From NCBI GenBank assembly GCA_016713175.1, contig JADJPQ010000014.1:62001-126000 (forward strand): 64,000 bases of DNA, given 5' to 3'. The DNA is from Planctomycetota bacterium (lineage in GTDB: Bacteria; Planctomycetota; UBA1135; UBA2386). Under the pieces are notes generated by a model. That model did no database searches. It was given only the letters and a program-made list of their open reading frames with translations, and was not told the DNA's origin. Each line of letters starts with the position of its first letter. The stretch's first letter is position 1. Both the position numbers and the translations under genes were made by a program. Positions 27,921 to 36,920 of the stretch are shown here, one piece after another.

Positions 27921-29396
27921 CTACCGCGGCGCCCCCACGCTGGTCTGCAGCACCCGAAGCCGCTGCATCTCCCGCCGCAGGCGCAGTTCGTGCTCGGCCG
28001 TCACGAAGTCGCAGTGCCGCAGATCCAATTCCTCGATCGTCGCCGACCGGCACAGCACGTCGATCACGGCCGCCGTCAATCCACGCATCTGGCGGATCCA
28101 CAGCGACCGCAACCGCGGCAGCCGGCAAACCGCCGCGATCCCGGCATCCGTGATCTGATAGCTCGCACAGATATCCAGCGATTCCAACTCCGGCACTGCC
28201 GCCAACAACCCTTCACACGCAGTGTCCGTGCAATCCGGCGGCGCCACCAACACCCGGAGCGAACCAGGCAACTCCTGCACCCAACGATCCCCCGGCCGCG
28301 CTCGCCCCGACGACAGATCGAGTTCGACCAATGACAACCCTGCCAGCGGCGCCAACCCACCATCCGTCCACGCGCCGCCGCCGATGTGCAGCACCCGCAG
28401 CGACGTCGACCCCGCCAGCTGCGCCAGCGCCTGATCCGTCGGCCCGCACGGCGCCGCCGCCCGGAGCCGCTCCGCCGTCGCCCGCAGTTCGCGACACCGC
28501 TCATCCTCCCCCATCCCCGCGCGCCAATTGAACCCATCGATCAGCGACAACCCGAGTTCGCGCAGGCGCGGCAGGGCCGCCAGCCGCCCCAGTTCGACCC
28601 CATGGAGCTGCTGACAACCATCGAGCCGCAGCCGTTCGAGCCCCTCGCAGCGCAGGATCGCGTCGATGCCGCGCGCGCCGAAACCGTGGTTCCACGACAG
28701 GTCGAGCGACCGCAACGAACGCAACCGCGGCAGCGCCGCGAGCTGTCCGTCCTCGCTGTCCAGGAACGCGAGCGTCAGTTCCCCCAGCAACGGCAGGCGC
28801 TCGAGCTCGGCGATCGGATCGGGCGACGTGGTCTCGGCGGCGAACGCGCGATGCGCGCCCTCGATCCGCAACCGACGCAGCTTGCTGAGGCTGCCGAGAA
28901 CCGGGAACGCCGCCGGCGTGATCGACGGCGGTGGCTGCGGTGCTCTCGTCTTCAGCCCGAGCCCGGCCACTGCGTTCCACGAATAGTGGATGCTGAGATC
29001 CCGGAGATCCGTCAGTCGCGCCAAGCGCGCCACCGCGGCGTCATCCAGCGCAAACGCTTCGACCGCGACCGTGTTGGCCGGCAAGGCGTCGATGTCGTCT
29101 GCCGATGCCACCATCGCCGGCTTCTCCGGCGACTGGGCCGGGGTTTCCTCGGACGAACGGACCGACCACGCCACCAGCAACACGACGGCGACACCGAACA
29201 ACGCCGCCGCCAGCGCGAACGTCGACCTGGCGCGCCGCCGCGGTGCCGCTTCGAGACCAGCAGCCAGATCGGCGCCCTCGCCGGCACGAAAGCGCCGCAG
29301 AACCTGCTCGGCCGCGTCGGCCGCACGTTCGCCGGCAACCCGTTCGGCGAGCAGCCAATCGAGCCGCTGATTCTCCACTGGTTCGTCGATCGTCAT
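27921..29396 (-). CDS. Transmembrane leucine-rich repeat protein, putative anti-sigma factor
   Basis: 491 residues from the ATG at 29396: a cytoplasmic N-terminal segment of about 57 residues with an acidic helix (DWLLAERVAGERAADAAEQVL), one membrane helix at about 58-79, and an extracytoplasmic array of leucine-rich repeats from about 115 to the end (for example LRSLRSLDLSWNHGFGARG and LRSLWIRQMRGLTAAVID). The gene overlaps the stop of an ECF sigma gene by 4 bases. The topology, with a short cytoplasmic head, one helix and a large outside sensor, is that of an anti-sigma factor, though the usual zinc-binding ZAS motif is not present. Function is inference from position and topology. Confidence 0.78.
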   Translation of the reverse strand: MTIDEPVENQRLDWLLAERVAGERAADAAEQVLRRFRAGEGADLAAGLEAAPRRRARSTFALAAALFGVAVVLLVAWSVRSSEETPAQSPEKPAMVASADDIDALPANTVAVEAFALDDAAVARLARLTDLRDLSIHYSWNAVAGLGLKTRAPQPPPSITPAAFPVLGSLSKLRRLRIEGAHRAFAAETTSPDPIAELERLPLLGELTLAFLDSEDGQLAALPRLRSLRSLDLSWNHGFGARGIDAILRCEGLERLRLDGCQQLHGVELGRLAALPRLRELGLSLIDGFNWRAGMGEDERCRELRATAERLRAAAPCGPTDQALAQLAGSTSLRVLHIGGGAWTDGGLAPLAGLSLVELDLSSGRARPGDRWVQELPGSLRVLVAPPDCTDTACEGLLAAVPELESLDICASYQITDAGIAAVCRLPRLRSLWIRQMRGLTAAVIDVLCRSATIEELDLRHCDFVTAEHELRLRREMQRLRVLQTSVGAPR

Positions 29397-29929
29397 GTCC
29401 GCAACCTCCGTTCGATGCATGCACGCAACGCCGCCCGGACCCGCTGCAACAGGACTCGAACGGCGTGTTCGGTCACGCCGAGTTCGCTCGCGATCACCGC
29501 GCGACTCGCGCCATCGCGATAGAAGCGGTCGAGCACCTGCTGCGAACGCGCCGGCAGGGTCGCGCGACAGGTGTCCAGGGCGGACAGCCAGGCCTCGCCG
29601 TCGTCGTGCGCATGATCGCGCTGCCACAGGGCCGTCGCGGCGGCGGCCAGCCGCTCGTCGTTGCGCTGACGATCGCGACGGCGGCGCCACCAGAGCTGCC
29701 GTGCGGTCGTGCGCAGGAACGCGGCGGCCTGGGTCCGGTCCGTGCAGGTGTGAAGTCCGCGTTCGAGCCCGACCAGCAGCGCGTCCTGCACGATCTCATC
29801 GGCGGTCGCCGCGTCGCAGGAGAGCAGCCGCAAGAACCGCCACACGCCGACCTGATGCTGCCGCACCCAGGCGACGATCGCGCCATCGTCGCTGCTTCTG
29901 CGTGGCGTCGGTTCGGCAACGGGCCGCAT
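29393..29929 (-). CDS. ECF RNA polymerase sigma factor paired with the LRR protein
   Basis: 178 residues from the ATG at 29929. Region 2 carries LLSCDAATADEIVQDALLVGLERG, the rpoE-like core-binding and -10 recognition part; an Arg-rich stretch (QLWWRRRRDRQRND) follows; region 4 is the helix-turn-helix SRAVIASELGVTEHAVRVLLQRVRAAL. A longer frame extends upstream but overlaps the divergent Ig-like gene. The stop overlaps the start of the LRR gene (ATGA), a typical sigma/anti-sigma coupling. Confidence 0.88.
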   Translation of the reverse strand: MRPVAEPTPRRSSDDGAIVAWVRQHQVGVWRFLRLLSCDAATADEIVQDALLVGLERGLHTCTDRTQAAAFLRTTARQLWWRRRRDRQRNDERLAAAATALWQRDHAHDDGEAWLSALDTCRATLPARSQQVLDRFYRDGASRAVIASELGVTEHAVRVLLQRVRAALRACIERRLRT

Positions 29930-30077
29930 GCGATGCAACTCTCCCGGAAGTGGGCGGCAGTACACAAGAAACTGTGGGCCTGGTCGATCCGCCAGACATC
30001 TGCGGGGCTCCGGGATCCACCCGAAGGCCCGTTCTTTCCGATGAACGGCTGTGCCGCCGCTACGATCCACGCCCCCG

Positions 30078-31151
30078 ATGCTCCTGGCCCGCACGTTCGC
30101 GCTGTCGTTGCTGCTGCCGCCCCTTCTCGCCCAGCAGCAGCCACTGGCCTCGATCGAAGCGCTCGCCGGCAACGCCCAGCGCGCCGCGGTCTGGACCCGC
30201 GTGGCCGAGCCCCTGCGCGTCCGCATCCGCCTCGCCAACGGCCAGCCCCTCGCCGACAAACTGGTGACCTTCGCGATCACCCGCGGCGACGGCCTGCTCG
30301 CGGCGATCGACAGCACGATCGCCCGCCCGGTCCTGCGCGTCCGCACCGATGCCGACGGCATCGCCGCCGCGCACTGGCAACTCGGCACGGCGGCCGGTGA
30401 CCAGACCCAGCGCGTCGAGGTCAGCAGCGCGGGCTGCGGTGCGTCCGCGACGTTCTCGGCGGTCGCCGACCCCGGCCCGGCGCGGCATCTCGAACTGCTG
30501 GCCACACCACCGGTCGAACTGCCACCCGGCTCGGAGCTGACGCTGCGGGTTCGCGCGACCGATGGCCACAATCCGGTCGCCGCCGCCGTGACGTTCACCG
30601 TGCGTCGCGGCGAGGGTCGCTTTGGCGGGGCCGCGTCCGTCACGGTGACAGCGAATGGCGACGGCATTGCTGCGGCCACGTTTGCTGCTGGCAATCCGGT
30701 TGGCCCCCAGGAACTCGCGCTGGCGTTGCCGGGCGGCAGACCCCTGACGCTTCGACTGAACGTCCACGCCGACGCGGCCGCGCCGACGCTGCCGACGTTG
30801 CTGCCCATCGTCGACCCGCGCAATCAGGCTTCCTATCGCCGCGATCTGGACACCGTGCTGACGATTGCGGGAATCGACGGCCTGCGGTTGCGGATCGCCG
30901 CCGGCTCGATGCGGCTTGCCGACGGTTCGCCGGCGCCGACCGGCACGGCAATCGCGCTTGCCCAGGTGCCGCTCGAACAGCTCGACCTCGGGCCCGGAAC
31001 CGCGACCCCGTGGCTCGCCTGGCTGCTCGAACCTGCCGATGCGACGTTCGACCCGCCCATCGCCATCACCCTGCCCAATGCCGACGGCCTGCCTGCCGGG
31101 ATGCACACGACGTTGTGCGCGCCGTTTCCCCGAACTGACCCGACTGTGTGA
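30078..31151 (+). CDS. Secreted Ig-like (Big_1-type) protein, N-terminal part before a frameshift
   Basis: 357 residues ending at a TGA just after a CCCC run. A signal peptide (MLLARTFALSLLLPPLLAQ) opens the protein from the ATG at 30078. It is followed by two Big_1-like domains with the typical GQPLADKLVTFAITRGDG and NPVAAAVTFTVRRGEGRF strands. The reading continues in another frame at about 31127, where the sequence keeps its domain character (ELTRLCDVTVARDGRTL), so this and the next entry are very probably one broken gene. Adhesin-like surface or secreted function is inferred from the fold. Confidence 0.75.
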   Translation: MLLARTFALSLLLPPLLAQQQPLASIEALAGNAQRAAVWTRVAEPLRVRIRLANGQPLADKLVTFAITRGDGLLAAIDSTIARPVLRVRTDADGIAAAHWQLGTAAGDQTQRVEVSSAGCGASATFSAVADPGPARHLELLATPPVELPPGSELTLRVRATDGHNPVAAAVTFTVRRGEGRFGGAASVTVTANGDGIAAATFAAGNPVGPQELALALPGGRPLTLRLNVHADAAAPTLPTLLPIVDPRNQASYRRDLDTVLTIAGIDGLRLRIAAGSMRLADGSPAPTGTAIALAQVPLEQLDLGPGTATPWLAWLLEPADATFDPPIAITLPNADGLPAGMHTTLCAPFPRTDPTV

Positions 31152-31248
31152 TGTCACCGTCGCCCGCGACGGCCGCACGCTGACCAGTGACGTCGATCAC
31201 GGCCTGAGGCGCGGTGGCCTGTGCTGCCTGCTCGGCCGCCGGACGACG

Positions 31249-32526
31249 ATGGCGGAAACAGCGGATTTCGACTGGAACACCGACGATCCGGCGGCGGCGA
31301 CGCCCGAGCGCCTGCAGAACGCCCGCGCGACCTTGAATTCGCTGATTGCGAGTTGGACCGCACTCGGTTGGACCACCTCGGCAACGCACATGAACCACTT
31401 CCTGCACGGCGAGCGCGACGAAGTGGTCTATCCGGCCGGCAGCGAAGTTTCCGAACTGGCGGCCGGCACCTTGGAGTTCTTCGTCTATGTCTATCGCCCG
31501 GTGGCGGGAGCATTGCACGAACGCGTGACCAGCGCGCCGGCCGACGCGACGACGATCGAAGACTTCACGGTGCCGGCACGCGGCTTCCGGTTCGTGCGCG
31601 CCGATCTGGCGACCGCGATCGGCGAGATCCATCCCTGGCAGTCGAAGATCAGGGTCCACGGGGTCCGGATCGATCGCGCCGCCGGCACCTATGACGCCGT
31701 CGTCGATGTCGAACTCGGCGACCGCTATGAGTTCAACGGGATCGGCATGGAGGATCCCTATTACGCGGCGCGCGCGCGCTTCCTGCAGCGTTGGGGATCG
31801 GTGCGACAGTTCGACGTTCGCCTGCAGCATCGGATCGTCGTCAGCAAGCGTTCGCTCGCCATGGCGCTGCCGTGGCTCGGCGGATTGCAAGCCGTGCGCG
31901 GCGCCCCGGCCGTGGTGGCCGGCGAAGGCCAGACGGCGGCGCCGCTGCTGCCGCTGCCGAGCGAACCGCTGCGCTATCTGCTCGGCGATCGCGATCCGGC
32001 GCGGGCCAGTGCACCCGGCCTGGTGCCGGGGATCGTCGGCCTGGTGGCGACCGTGAACCCGGAATCGCTGACGCGGCCCGATCAGACCGCGAAGCTGACG
32101 GTGACGGCCACGACGACCGATGGCGCGGCGCGCGACGTCGGTTCGGCGGCGGCCGGCACGGTGTTCTCCGTCAGCGATCCGGGTGTCGTCGAGATCGATG
32201 GCAGCGGCGTCGTCCGACCGCGCGGTCCCGGCGGAGCGTTCCTCGGCGCGCATTGGCGCGGCGTTCTGGCGGTCACGCGCCTGCGGGTCGAACTGCCGGA
32301 TCCGCTGACCACCGTGGAGGGACTGCTGCTCGATGCGCAACTGCGCCCCGTCGTCAACGCGCGGGTCGAGGTCGCGGGCCGCGGCGGCTTCACCGATCTC
32401 GGCGGCCGCTTCTCGATCGGTGGCGTGCCGAGCCGGGAGGCAATCCAGGTCGTCGCCGGCAGTGTGCAGTTCCCGGTCGCGGTGCCCGAGCCCGGCGGCA
32501 TCACCGATTGCGGGATCGCCCGCTGA
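31249..32526 (+). CDS. C-terminal part of the frameshifted Ig-like protein
   Basis: Open from about 31127 in the shifted frame; the first ATG in it is at 31249. About 425 residues of beta-rich domains: a WNTDDPAAATPERLQ region, a strand-rich module, then a Big_2-like domain (TAKLTVTATTTDGAARDVGS with a later DPGVVEIDGSGVVRPRGPG) and a carboxypeptidase-like domain at the end (LDAQLRPVVNARVEVAGRGG). Without signal peptide of its own, it makes sense only as the continuation of the preceding entry. A single-base change in the CCCC run near 31124-31130 would restore one frame from 30078 to 32526. Confidence 0.65.
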   Translation: MAETADFDWNTDDPAAATPERLQNARATLNSLIASWTALGWTTSATHMNHFLHGERDEVVYPAGSEVSELAAGTLEFFVYVYRPVAGALHERVTSAPADATTIEDFTVPARGFRFVRADLATAIGEIHPWQSKIRVHGVRIDRAAGTYDAVVDVELGDRYEFNGIGMEDPYYAARARFLQRWGSVRQFDVRLQHRIVVSKRSLAMALPWLGGLQAVRGAPAVVAGEGQTAAPLLPLPSEPLRYLLGDRDPARASAPGLVPGIVGLVATVNPESLTRPDQTAKLTVTATTTDGAARDVGSAAAGTVFSVSDPGVVEIDGSGVVRPRGPGGAFLGAHWRGVLAVTRLRVELPDPLTTVEGLLLDAQLRPVVNARVEVAGRGGFTDLGGRFSIGGVPSREAIQVVAGSVQFPVAVPEPGGITDCGIAR

Positions 32527-32914
32527 CGCGACTGCGAGGCCTCGTTCCCAGCCGGTAGTTTTCGTCATCCTTCGTGCCGAGGAATCCATCGGGCCCTCGC
32601 GACACGATCGCGACCTCCGCTCTGGTCGCGAAGACGGTCAGCGGCCGCCCCCAGGCGTCGATCTCCTCGGCAAGTTCCTGTACGCCCACGCCGCTGACCA
32701 CCCGGCGGAGCCGGCTCGCGTCGGCGGCGAACTCATCGGCGAGTTCCGTCACCCTTCGCGCGCGATTCAGTGCGGCCACGAAGGCGGAGTCAGACCACGG
32801 GCCGCGATACATGCTGCCGGTGGACGCCGTCGATCCCAGAGCGGCCGTGAACACGAGCACGGATGCCGCGGCAACCTGCCACCAGCGGCGGCGTGCGTAC
32901 GGTATGTTGGCCAC
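32501..32914 (-). CDS. Single-helix protein with GspG-like C-terminus
   Basis: 137 residues if started at the GTG at 32914. A membrane helix lies at about 14-30 (VAAASVLVFTAALG), then a helical segment and a C-terminal WGRPLTVFATRAEVAIVSRGPDGFLGTKDD block, which is the hallmark of type II secretion pseudopilin-like (T2SSG) domains, where it binds calcium. The N-terminal prepilin cleavage site is not obvious. The start is uncertain: AAGGAGG abuts the chosen GTG, and an alternative GTG at 32971 would run to the edge of the divergent DUF1549 gene. Its 3' end overlaps the convergent Ig-like gene by 26 bp. Confidence 0.6.
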   Translation of the reverse strand: MANIPYARRRWWQVAAASVLVFTAALGSTASTGSMYRGPWSDSAFVAALNRARRVTELADEFAADASRLRRVVSGVGVQELAEEIDAWGRPLTVFATRAEVAIVSRGPDGFLGTKDDENYRLGTRPRSRVSGRSRNR

Positions 32915-32972
32915 CTCCTTCTGACTGCTGCGCTCGTCCTCGTCTTCCCATTGGTTGCTGCCTGACTCCACG

Positions 32973-35402
32973 ATGTCCGCCCGGCTTGCCCTGAGCCCTG
33001 CCGCGATGTTGGCCACGATCGCGCTGGCGAACGCGCAATCGACGCACTGGGCCTTCACCCCGGTGCAGCGGCCGACGCCCCCCGCCGGCGCGGCGCACCC
33101 GATCGACGGCTTCGTCCGGAAGAACCTGGCGGCCAACGGCCTGCGCCCGGCGCAGACCGCCGATCGCCGCACCCTGATCCGCCGGCTGTACCTGGTCGTG
33201 CTCGGCGTGCCGCCCGCCCCGGCGGAGATCGATGCATTCGTCACCGATCCGGATCCACGCGCGTTCGAGCATCTGGTCGACGCCGTCCTCGCCGATCCGC
33301 GCTACGGCGAACGGCAGGCCCGTCATTGGCTCGACGTCGTCCGCTTCGCCGAGACCAACGGTTTCGAGACCAACCGCGAACGCCCGCATGCGTGGCGCTA
33401 CCGCGACTGGGTCATCGCGGCGATCAACGCCGATCTGCCGTTCGATCAGTTCGTCCGCGACCAGATCGCCGGCGACGCCTTCGGCGCCGATGCGGCGACC
33501 GGATTCCTCGTCGGCGGCCCGGTCGACATCGTCGGCAGCCCCGATCCGGCGCTGACCGCGACGCAGCGCGCCAATGAGATCGACGACATGGTGGCGACGA
33601 CCGGGACCGCGTTCTTCGGCCTGACGGTCGGCTGCGCGCGCTGCCACGACCACAAGTTCGATCCGATCTCGCAGCGCGAGTACCACGCGCTGGCGGCGGT
33701 GTTCGCCGGCGTGCGGCATGGCGATCGCGCCTTGCCGGTGTCCGCCGAGCAGCAGGCCGAGGTGGCGACGCTGGACCGGGAGATCGCCGAACTGCAACGG
33801 CGCCTGCTGCCCTATGTCGAACTGCCGCCGGCGCCGCCCGATGTCGGCGCCAACAGGCCGCCGGTCGATCCGGTGCGCAATGAAGAGCGGTTTGCGCCGC
33901 AGGCGGCGCGACGCGTGCGCTTCTCGATCTTCGCGACCAACGTCGGCGAGCCGTGCCTCGATGAACTCGAGGTCTGGGCCGGCGACGTCAATGTCGCCGT
34001 CGCGACGGCCGGCGCCGTTGCCACCGTCTCCGACACGCTGCCGGGCCACGCGATCCACCAGCGCGAACATGTCAACGACGGCCAGACCGGCAATCCGCGT
34101 TCGTGGATCTCCAATGAAGTCGGCGGCGGCGTCGTGCAGATCGAATTCGCCAGGGCAGAACGGGTCGACCGGATCGTCTGGTCCCGCGATCGCGACGGCC
34201 GCTTCCGCGACCGGCTGGCGACGGCGTATCGCATCGAGCTGGGCGACGACGACGGTGTGTGGCGCGAGGTCGCCAGCTCGGCGGATCGGCGGCCGTTGGG
34301 CGGTGACAGCGTCGCGACGACGACGCTGCGCCATCGCTGCGATCAGGCGCCGGCCGAAGTCGCGACCTGGCTCGAGCGTCTGCGGAGCGCTCGCGCCGCG
34401 CGCGAACTGGCGGCGCCGGCGCCGCTCGCCTATGCCGGCACCTTCGTGGCGCCGGGACCGACGCATCGCTTCCACCGCGGCGATCCGATGCAGCCGCGCG
34501 AGGTCGTGCCGCCGGGCGCCCTGGCCCTGTTCTCGCCCTTCGCGCTGCCGATCGACGCACCCGAACAGCAACGGCGCATCGCGCTGGCCGCGTGGATCGG
34601 CCGCCAGGATCATCCGCTGACCGCGCGCGTGCAGGTCAACCGGCTGTGGCAGAACCTGTTCGGCCAGGGCCTCGTCGCCACGCCGTCCGACTTCGGCCGC
34701 AACGGCGCCCGGGCGAGCCATCCCGAACTGCTCGACTGGCTGGCCAGCGAGTTCGTCGCCGGCGGCATGCGCAGCAAGGCGATCGTTCGACGGATCCTGA
34801 CCTCGGCGACCTGGCAGCAGGCGAGCGCGACCGAGGCTCGCGCCGTCGGCATCGATGCCGACAACCGGTTGCTGTGGCGCTACGCCCCGCGACGGCTCGA
34901 AGCCGAGGCGATCCGCGACACCATCCTGACGGTCGCCGGCACGCTGGACGATGCGCGCGGCGGCCCGAGCTTCCCGCTGCTGCACGTCGATCGCGAGAAC
35001 GTCTACCACTACCGGCCGATCGAGGACTTCGGGCCCGAGGGCTGGCGCCGGATGGTCTATGCGTTCCGGGTGCGGATGGAACCGGATGCGGTGTTCTCGG
35101 CGTTCGACTGTCCCGACGGCAGTCTCGCGATGCCCAAGCGGATGGCGTCGACGAGTCCGCTGCAGTCGCTGGCGCTGTTCAACAGCCGGTTCGTGCTCGC
35201 GCAGGCCGAACGCTTCGCCACACGGCTGCGCGGCGAGGCCGGTGAGACGACGGCCGCGCAGGTCGAACGCGCGTTCGCGCTGGCATTCGGTCGAGCTGCC
35301 GGCACCGATACCAGTCCGGCGATCGCATTCGCTGAGACCGAGGGGTTGCCGGCGCTGTGCCGCGCACTGCTGAACGCCAACGAACTGTTGTTCATCCGAT
35401 GA
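32973..35402 (+). CDS. DUF1549/DUF1553 protein (planctomycete PSD1-type) with c-type heme motif
   Basis: About 809 residues with a signal peptide (MSARLALSPAAMLATIALANA). DUF1549 occupies about 60-255, with RRLYLVVLGVPPAPAEI and the heme motif CARCH in VGCARCHDHKFDPIS near 225. A beta-rich insertion follows (RRVRFSIFATNVGEPCLDELEVW), like an F5/8-type carbohydrate-binding domain. DUF1553 takes up the second half with the HPLTARVQVNRLWQNLFG and TSPLQSLALFNSRFV motifs. The family is abundant in planctomycetes, usually with an adjacent DUF1501 gene, as here by a 4-base overlap. A role in surface polysaccharide handling is often proposed but unproven. Confidence 0.9.
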   Translation: MSARLALSPAAMLATIALANAQSTHWAFTPVQRPTPPAGAAHPIDGFVRKNLAANGLRPAQTADRRTLIRRLYLVVLGVPPAPAEIDAFVTDPDPRAFEHLVDAVLADPRYGERQARHWLDVVRFAETNGFETNRERPHAWRYRDWVIAAINADLPFDQFVRDQIAGDAFGADAATGFLVGGPVDIVGSPDPALTATQRANEIDDMVATTGTAFFGLTVGCARCHDHKFDPISQREYHALAAVFAGVRHGDRALPVSAEQQAEVATLDREIAELQRRLLPYVELPPAPPDVGANRPPVDPVRNEERFAPQAARRVRFSIFATNVGEPCLDELEVWAGDVNVAVATAGAVATVSDTLPGHAIHQREHVNDGQTGNPRSWISNEVGGGVVQIEFARAERVDRIVWSRDRDGRFRDRLATAYRIELGDDDGVWREVASSADRRPLGGDSVATTTLRHRCDQAPAEVATWLERLRSARAARELAAPAPLAYAGTFVAPGPTHRFHRGDPMQPREVVPPGALALFSPFALPIDAPEQQRRIALAAWIGRQDHPLTARVQVNRLWQNLFGQGLVATPSDFGRNGARASHPELLDWLASEFVAGGMRSKAIVRRILTSATWQQASATEARAVGIDADNRLLWRYAPRRLEAEAIRDTILTVAGTLDDARGGPSFPLLHVDRENVYHYRPIEDFGPEGWRRMVYAFRVRMEPDAVFSAFDCPDGSLAMPKRMASTSPLQSLALFNSRFVLAQAERFATRLRGEAGETTAAQVERAFALAFGRAAGTDTSPAIAFAETEGLPALCRALLNANELLFIR

Positions 35403-36868
35403 CGCCGATGCTGCCGCGCCGCCGGTTCCTCGAAGGTCTGGGCCTGAGTCTGGGGGCGATGGCGCTGCCAGGCAGCCGGCCGCAGGATCCGGTGACCACC
35501 TCGGCGAAAGCGCCGATCCGACCAGTCATCGATCCGCGCGCGCCGCATGCGAGCCGACCACCGCACTTCCAGGCACGCGCGAAGCGCCTGTTGGTCATCT
35601 TCTGCAGCGGCGGCGTCAGCCACCTGGACACGTTCGACCACAAACCCGAACTGATCCGCCGACACGGCCAGCCACTGCCCGGCGCCAACGGCCTGATCAC
35701 GTTCCAGGGCGAACAGGGCGCGGTGACCCGCAGTCCGTGGCGATTCTCGCCGCATGGCCAGACCGGCAAGATGGTCGCCGATCTGCTGCCGCACCTCGGT
35801 GCACTCGCCGATGACCTCTGCTTCGTCCACTCGATGCAGAGCAAGACCAACACGCACGGCCCCGGCGAGAACGTGATGTCGACCGGTTTCACGTTCGACG
35901 GCTTTCCGAGCCTTGGGGCGTGGGTCAGCCACGCCCTGGGCACCGGACAACAGAGCCTTCCCGGCTACGTCGCGATCCCCGATCCGCGCGGCAAGCCACA
36001 GAACAGCGCCAACAACTGGGGCCCGGGTTTCCTGCCCGCGGCGTTCGCCGGCACCGAGTTCAGCGCCGCGCAGCCGATCCGCAACCTGGCGCGACCCGAC
36101 GGCGTGTCGCCGGCGAAGGACGCGGCGACGCGCGCGTTCCTGCGCGAGCTGAACGAACGGCATGCGGCACGCACCGGCGGCGACGATCAGATGGCGGCGC
36201 GGACGCAGAGCCACGAACTGGCGGCGCGGATGCAGATCGCGGTGCCGCGGGTCGCGGATCTGGCACAAGAGCCGGCGCACGTGCTCGCGCTCTATGGCGC
36301 CGACCACGGCGGTTCGCGGATCGCCGACCTGCGCGCGGCGTACGCGCGCAACTGCATCCTGGCACGCCGGCTGCTCGAGCACGACGTTCGCGTCGTGCAG
36401 CTGTTCCACGGCGCCTACCAGACCGGCGGCGAAGGCATCAGCAACTGGGACGGCCACAAGGATCTGGCGGCGCAGTACGAAGTGCACGGCGCGACCTTCG
36501 ACCAGCCGACCGCAGCGCTGCTGCTCGACCTGAAGCGCCGCGGCCTGCTCGCCGACACGCTGGTGCTGTGGTGCACGGAGTTCGGCCGGATGCCGACGTT
36601 CCAGAAGGGCGCGCAGGGCCGCGACCACAACCCGGACGGCTTCACCTGCTGGCTCGCCGGGGCCGGCGTGCGCCAAGGCCACAGCCACGGCGCCACCGAC
36701 GACTTCGGCCATCGCGCAGTCGACCGGATCGTCACGGTGCACGATCTGCACGCGACGGTGCTGCACCTGCTTGGACTCGACCACGAACGGCTGACCGCGC
36801 TGCACAACGGCCTGGAACGGCGGCTGACCGACGTCGCCGGTCGCGTGGTCACGGAGCTACTCGCGTAG
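35399..36868 (+). CDS. DUF1501 protein with twin-arginine signal
   Basis: 489 residues from the ATG at 35399, which overlaps the stop of the DUF1549/1553 gene (ATGA). A Tat-type signal (RRRFLEGLGLSLGAMAL) lies at the start. DUF1501 proteins have an alkaline-phosphatase/sulfatase-like fold; fitting blocks are IFCSGGVSHLDTFDHKP, FVHSMQSKTNTHGPGENVMSTG, WCTEFGRMP and DHNPDGFTCWLAG. The tight pairing with the previous gene is typical and argues for a joint extracytoplasmic function. Substrate unknown. Confidence 0.92.
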   Translation: MTPMLPRRRFLEGLGLSLGAMALPGSRPQDPVTTSAKAPIRPVIDPRAPHASRPPHFQARAKRLLVIFCSGGVSHLDTFDHKPELIRRHGQPLPGANGLITFQGEQGAVTRSPWRFSPHGQTGKMVADLLPHLGALADDLCFVHSMQSKTNTHGPGENVMSTGFTFDGFPSLGAWVSHALGTGQQSLPGYVAIPDPRGKPQNSANNWGPGFLPAAFAGTEFSAAQPIRNLARPDGVSPAKDAATRAFLRELNERHAARTGGDDQMAARTQSHELAARMQIAVPRVADLAQEPAHVLALYGADHGGSRIADLRAAYARNCILARRLLEHDVRVVQLFHGAYQTGGEGISNWDGHKDLAAQYEVHGATFDQPTAALLLDLKRRGLLADTLVLWCTEFGRMPTFQKGAQGRDHNPDGFTCWLAGAGVRQGHSHGATDDFGHRAVDRIVTVHDLHATVLHLLGLDHERLTALHNGLERRLTDVAGRVVTELLA

Positions 36869-36881
36869 CTTCCGCAGCCTT

Positions 36882-36900
36882 CACTTTGCATTGTAAAGTG
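36882..36900 (+). promoter_or_regulatory. 19-bp palindromic operator upstream of the radical SAM gene
   Basis: CACTTTGCATTGTAAAGTG is a near-perfect inverted repeat: 8 of 9 base pairs match around a central T. It begins 13 bp after the stop of the DUF1501 gene and ends 20 bp before the radical SAM start, in an otherwise GC-rich setting, so its AT-rich core stands out. Position and symmetry fit a dimeric repressor site over the promoter of the radical SAM gene. The regulator is not identified. Confidence 0.65.
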
Positions 36901-36920
36901 CTTGCCGGTAGCATGTCGGC

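Noticed and set aside
31149..31151. Possible in-frame selenocysteine UGA in the Ig-like gene, given selB in the window
   Set aside because: Reading through this TGA gives no domain-like sequence, whereas the other frame does, so a frameshift explains it better.
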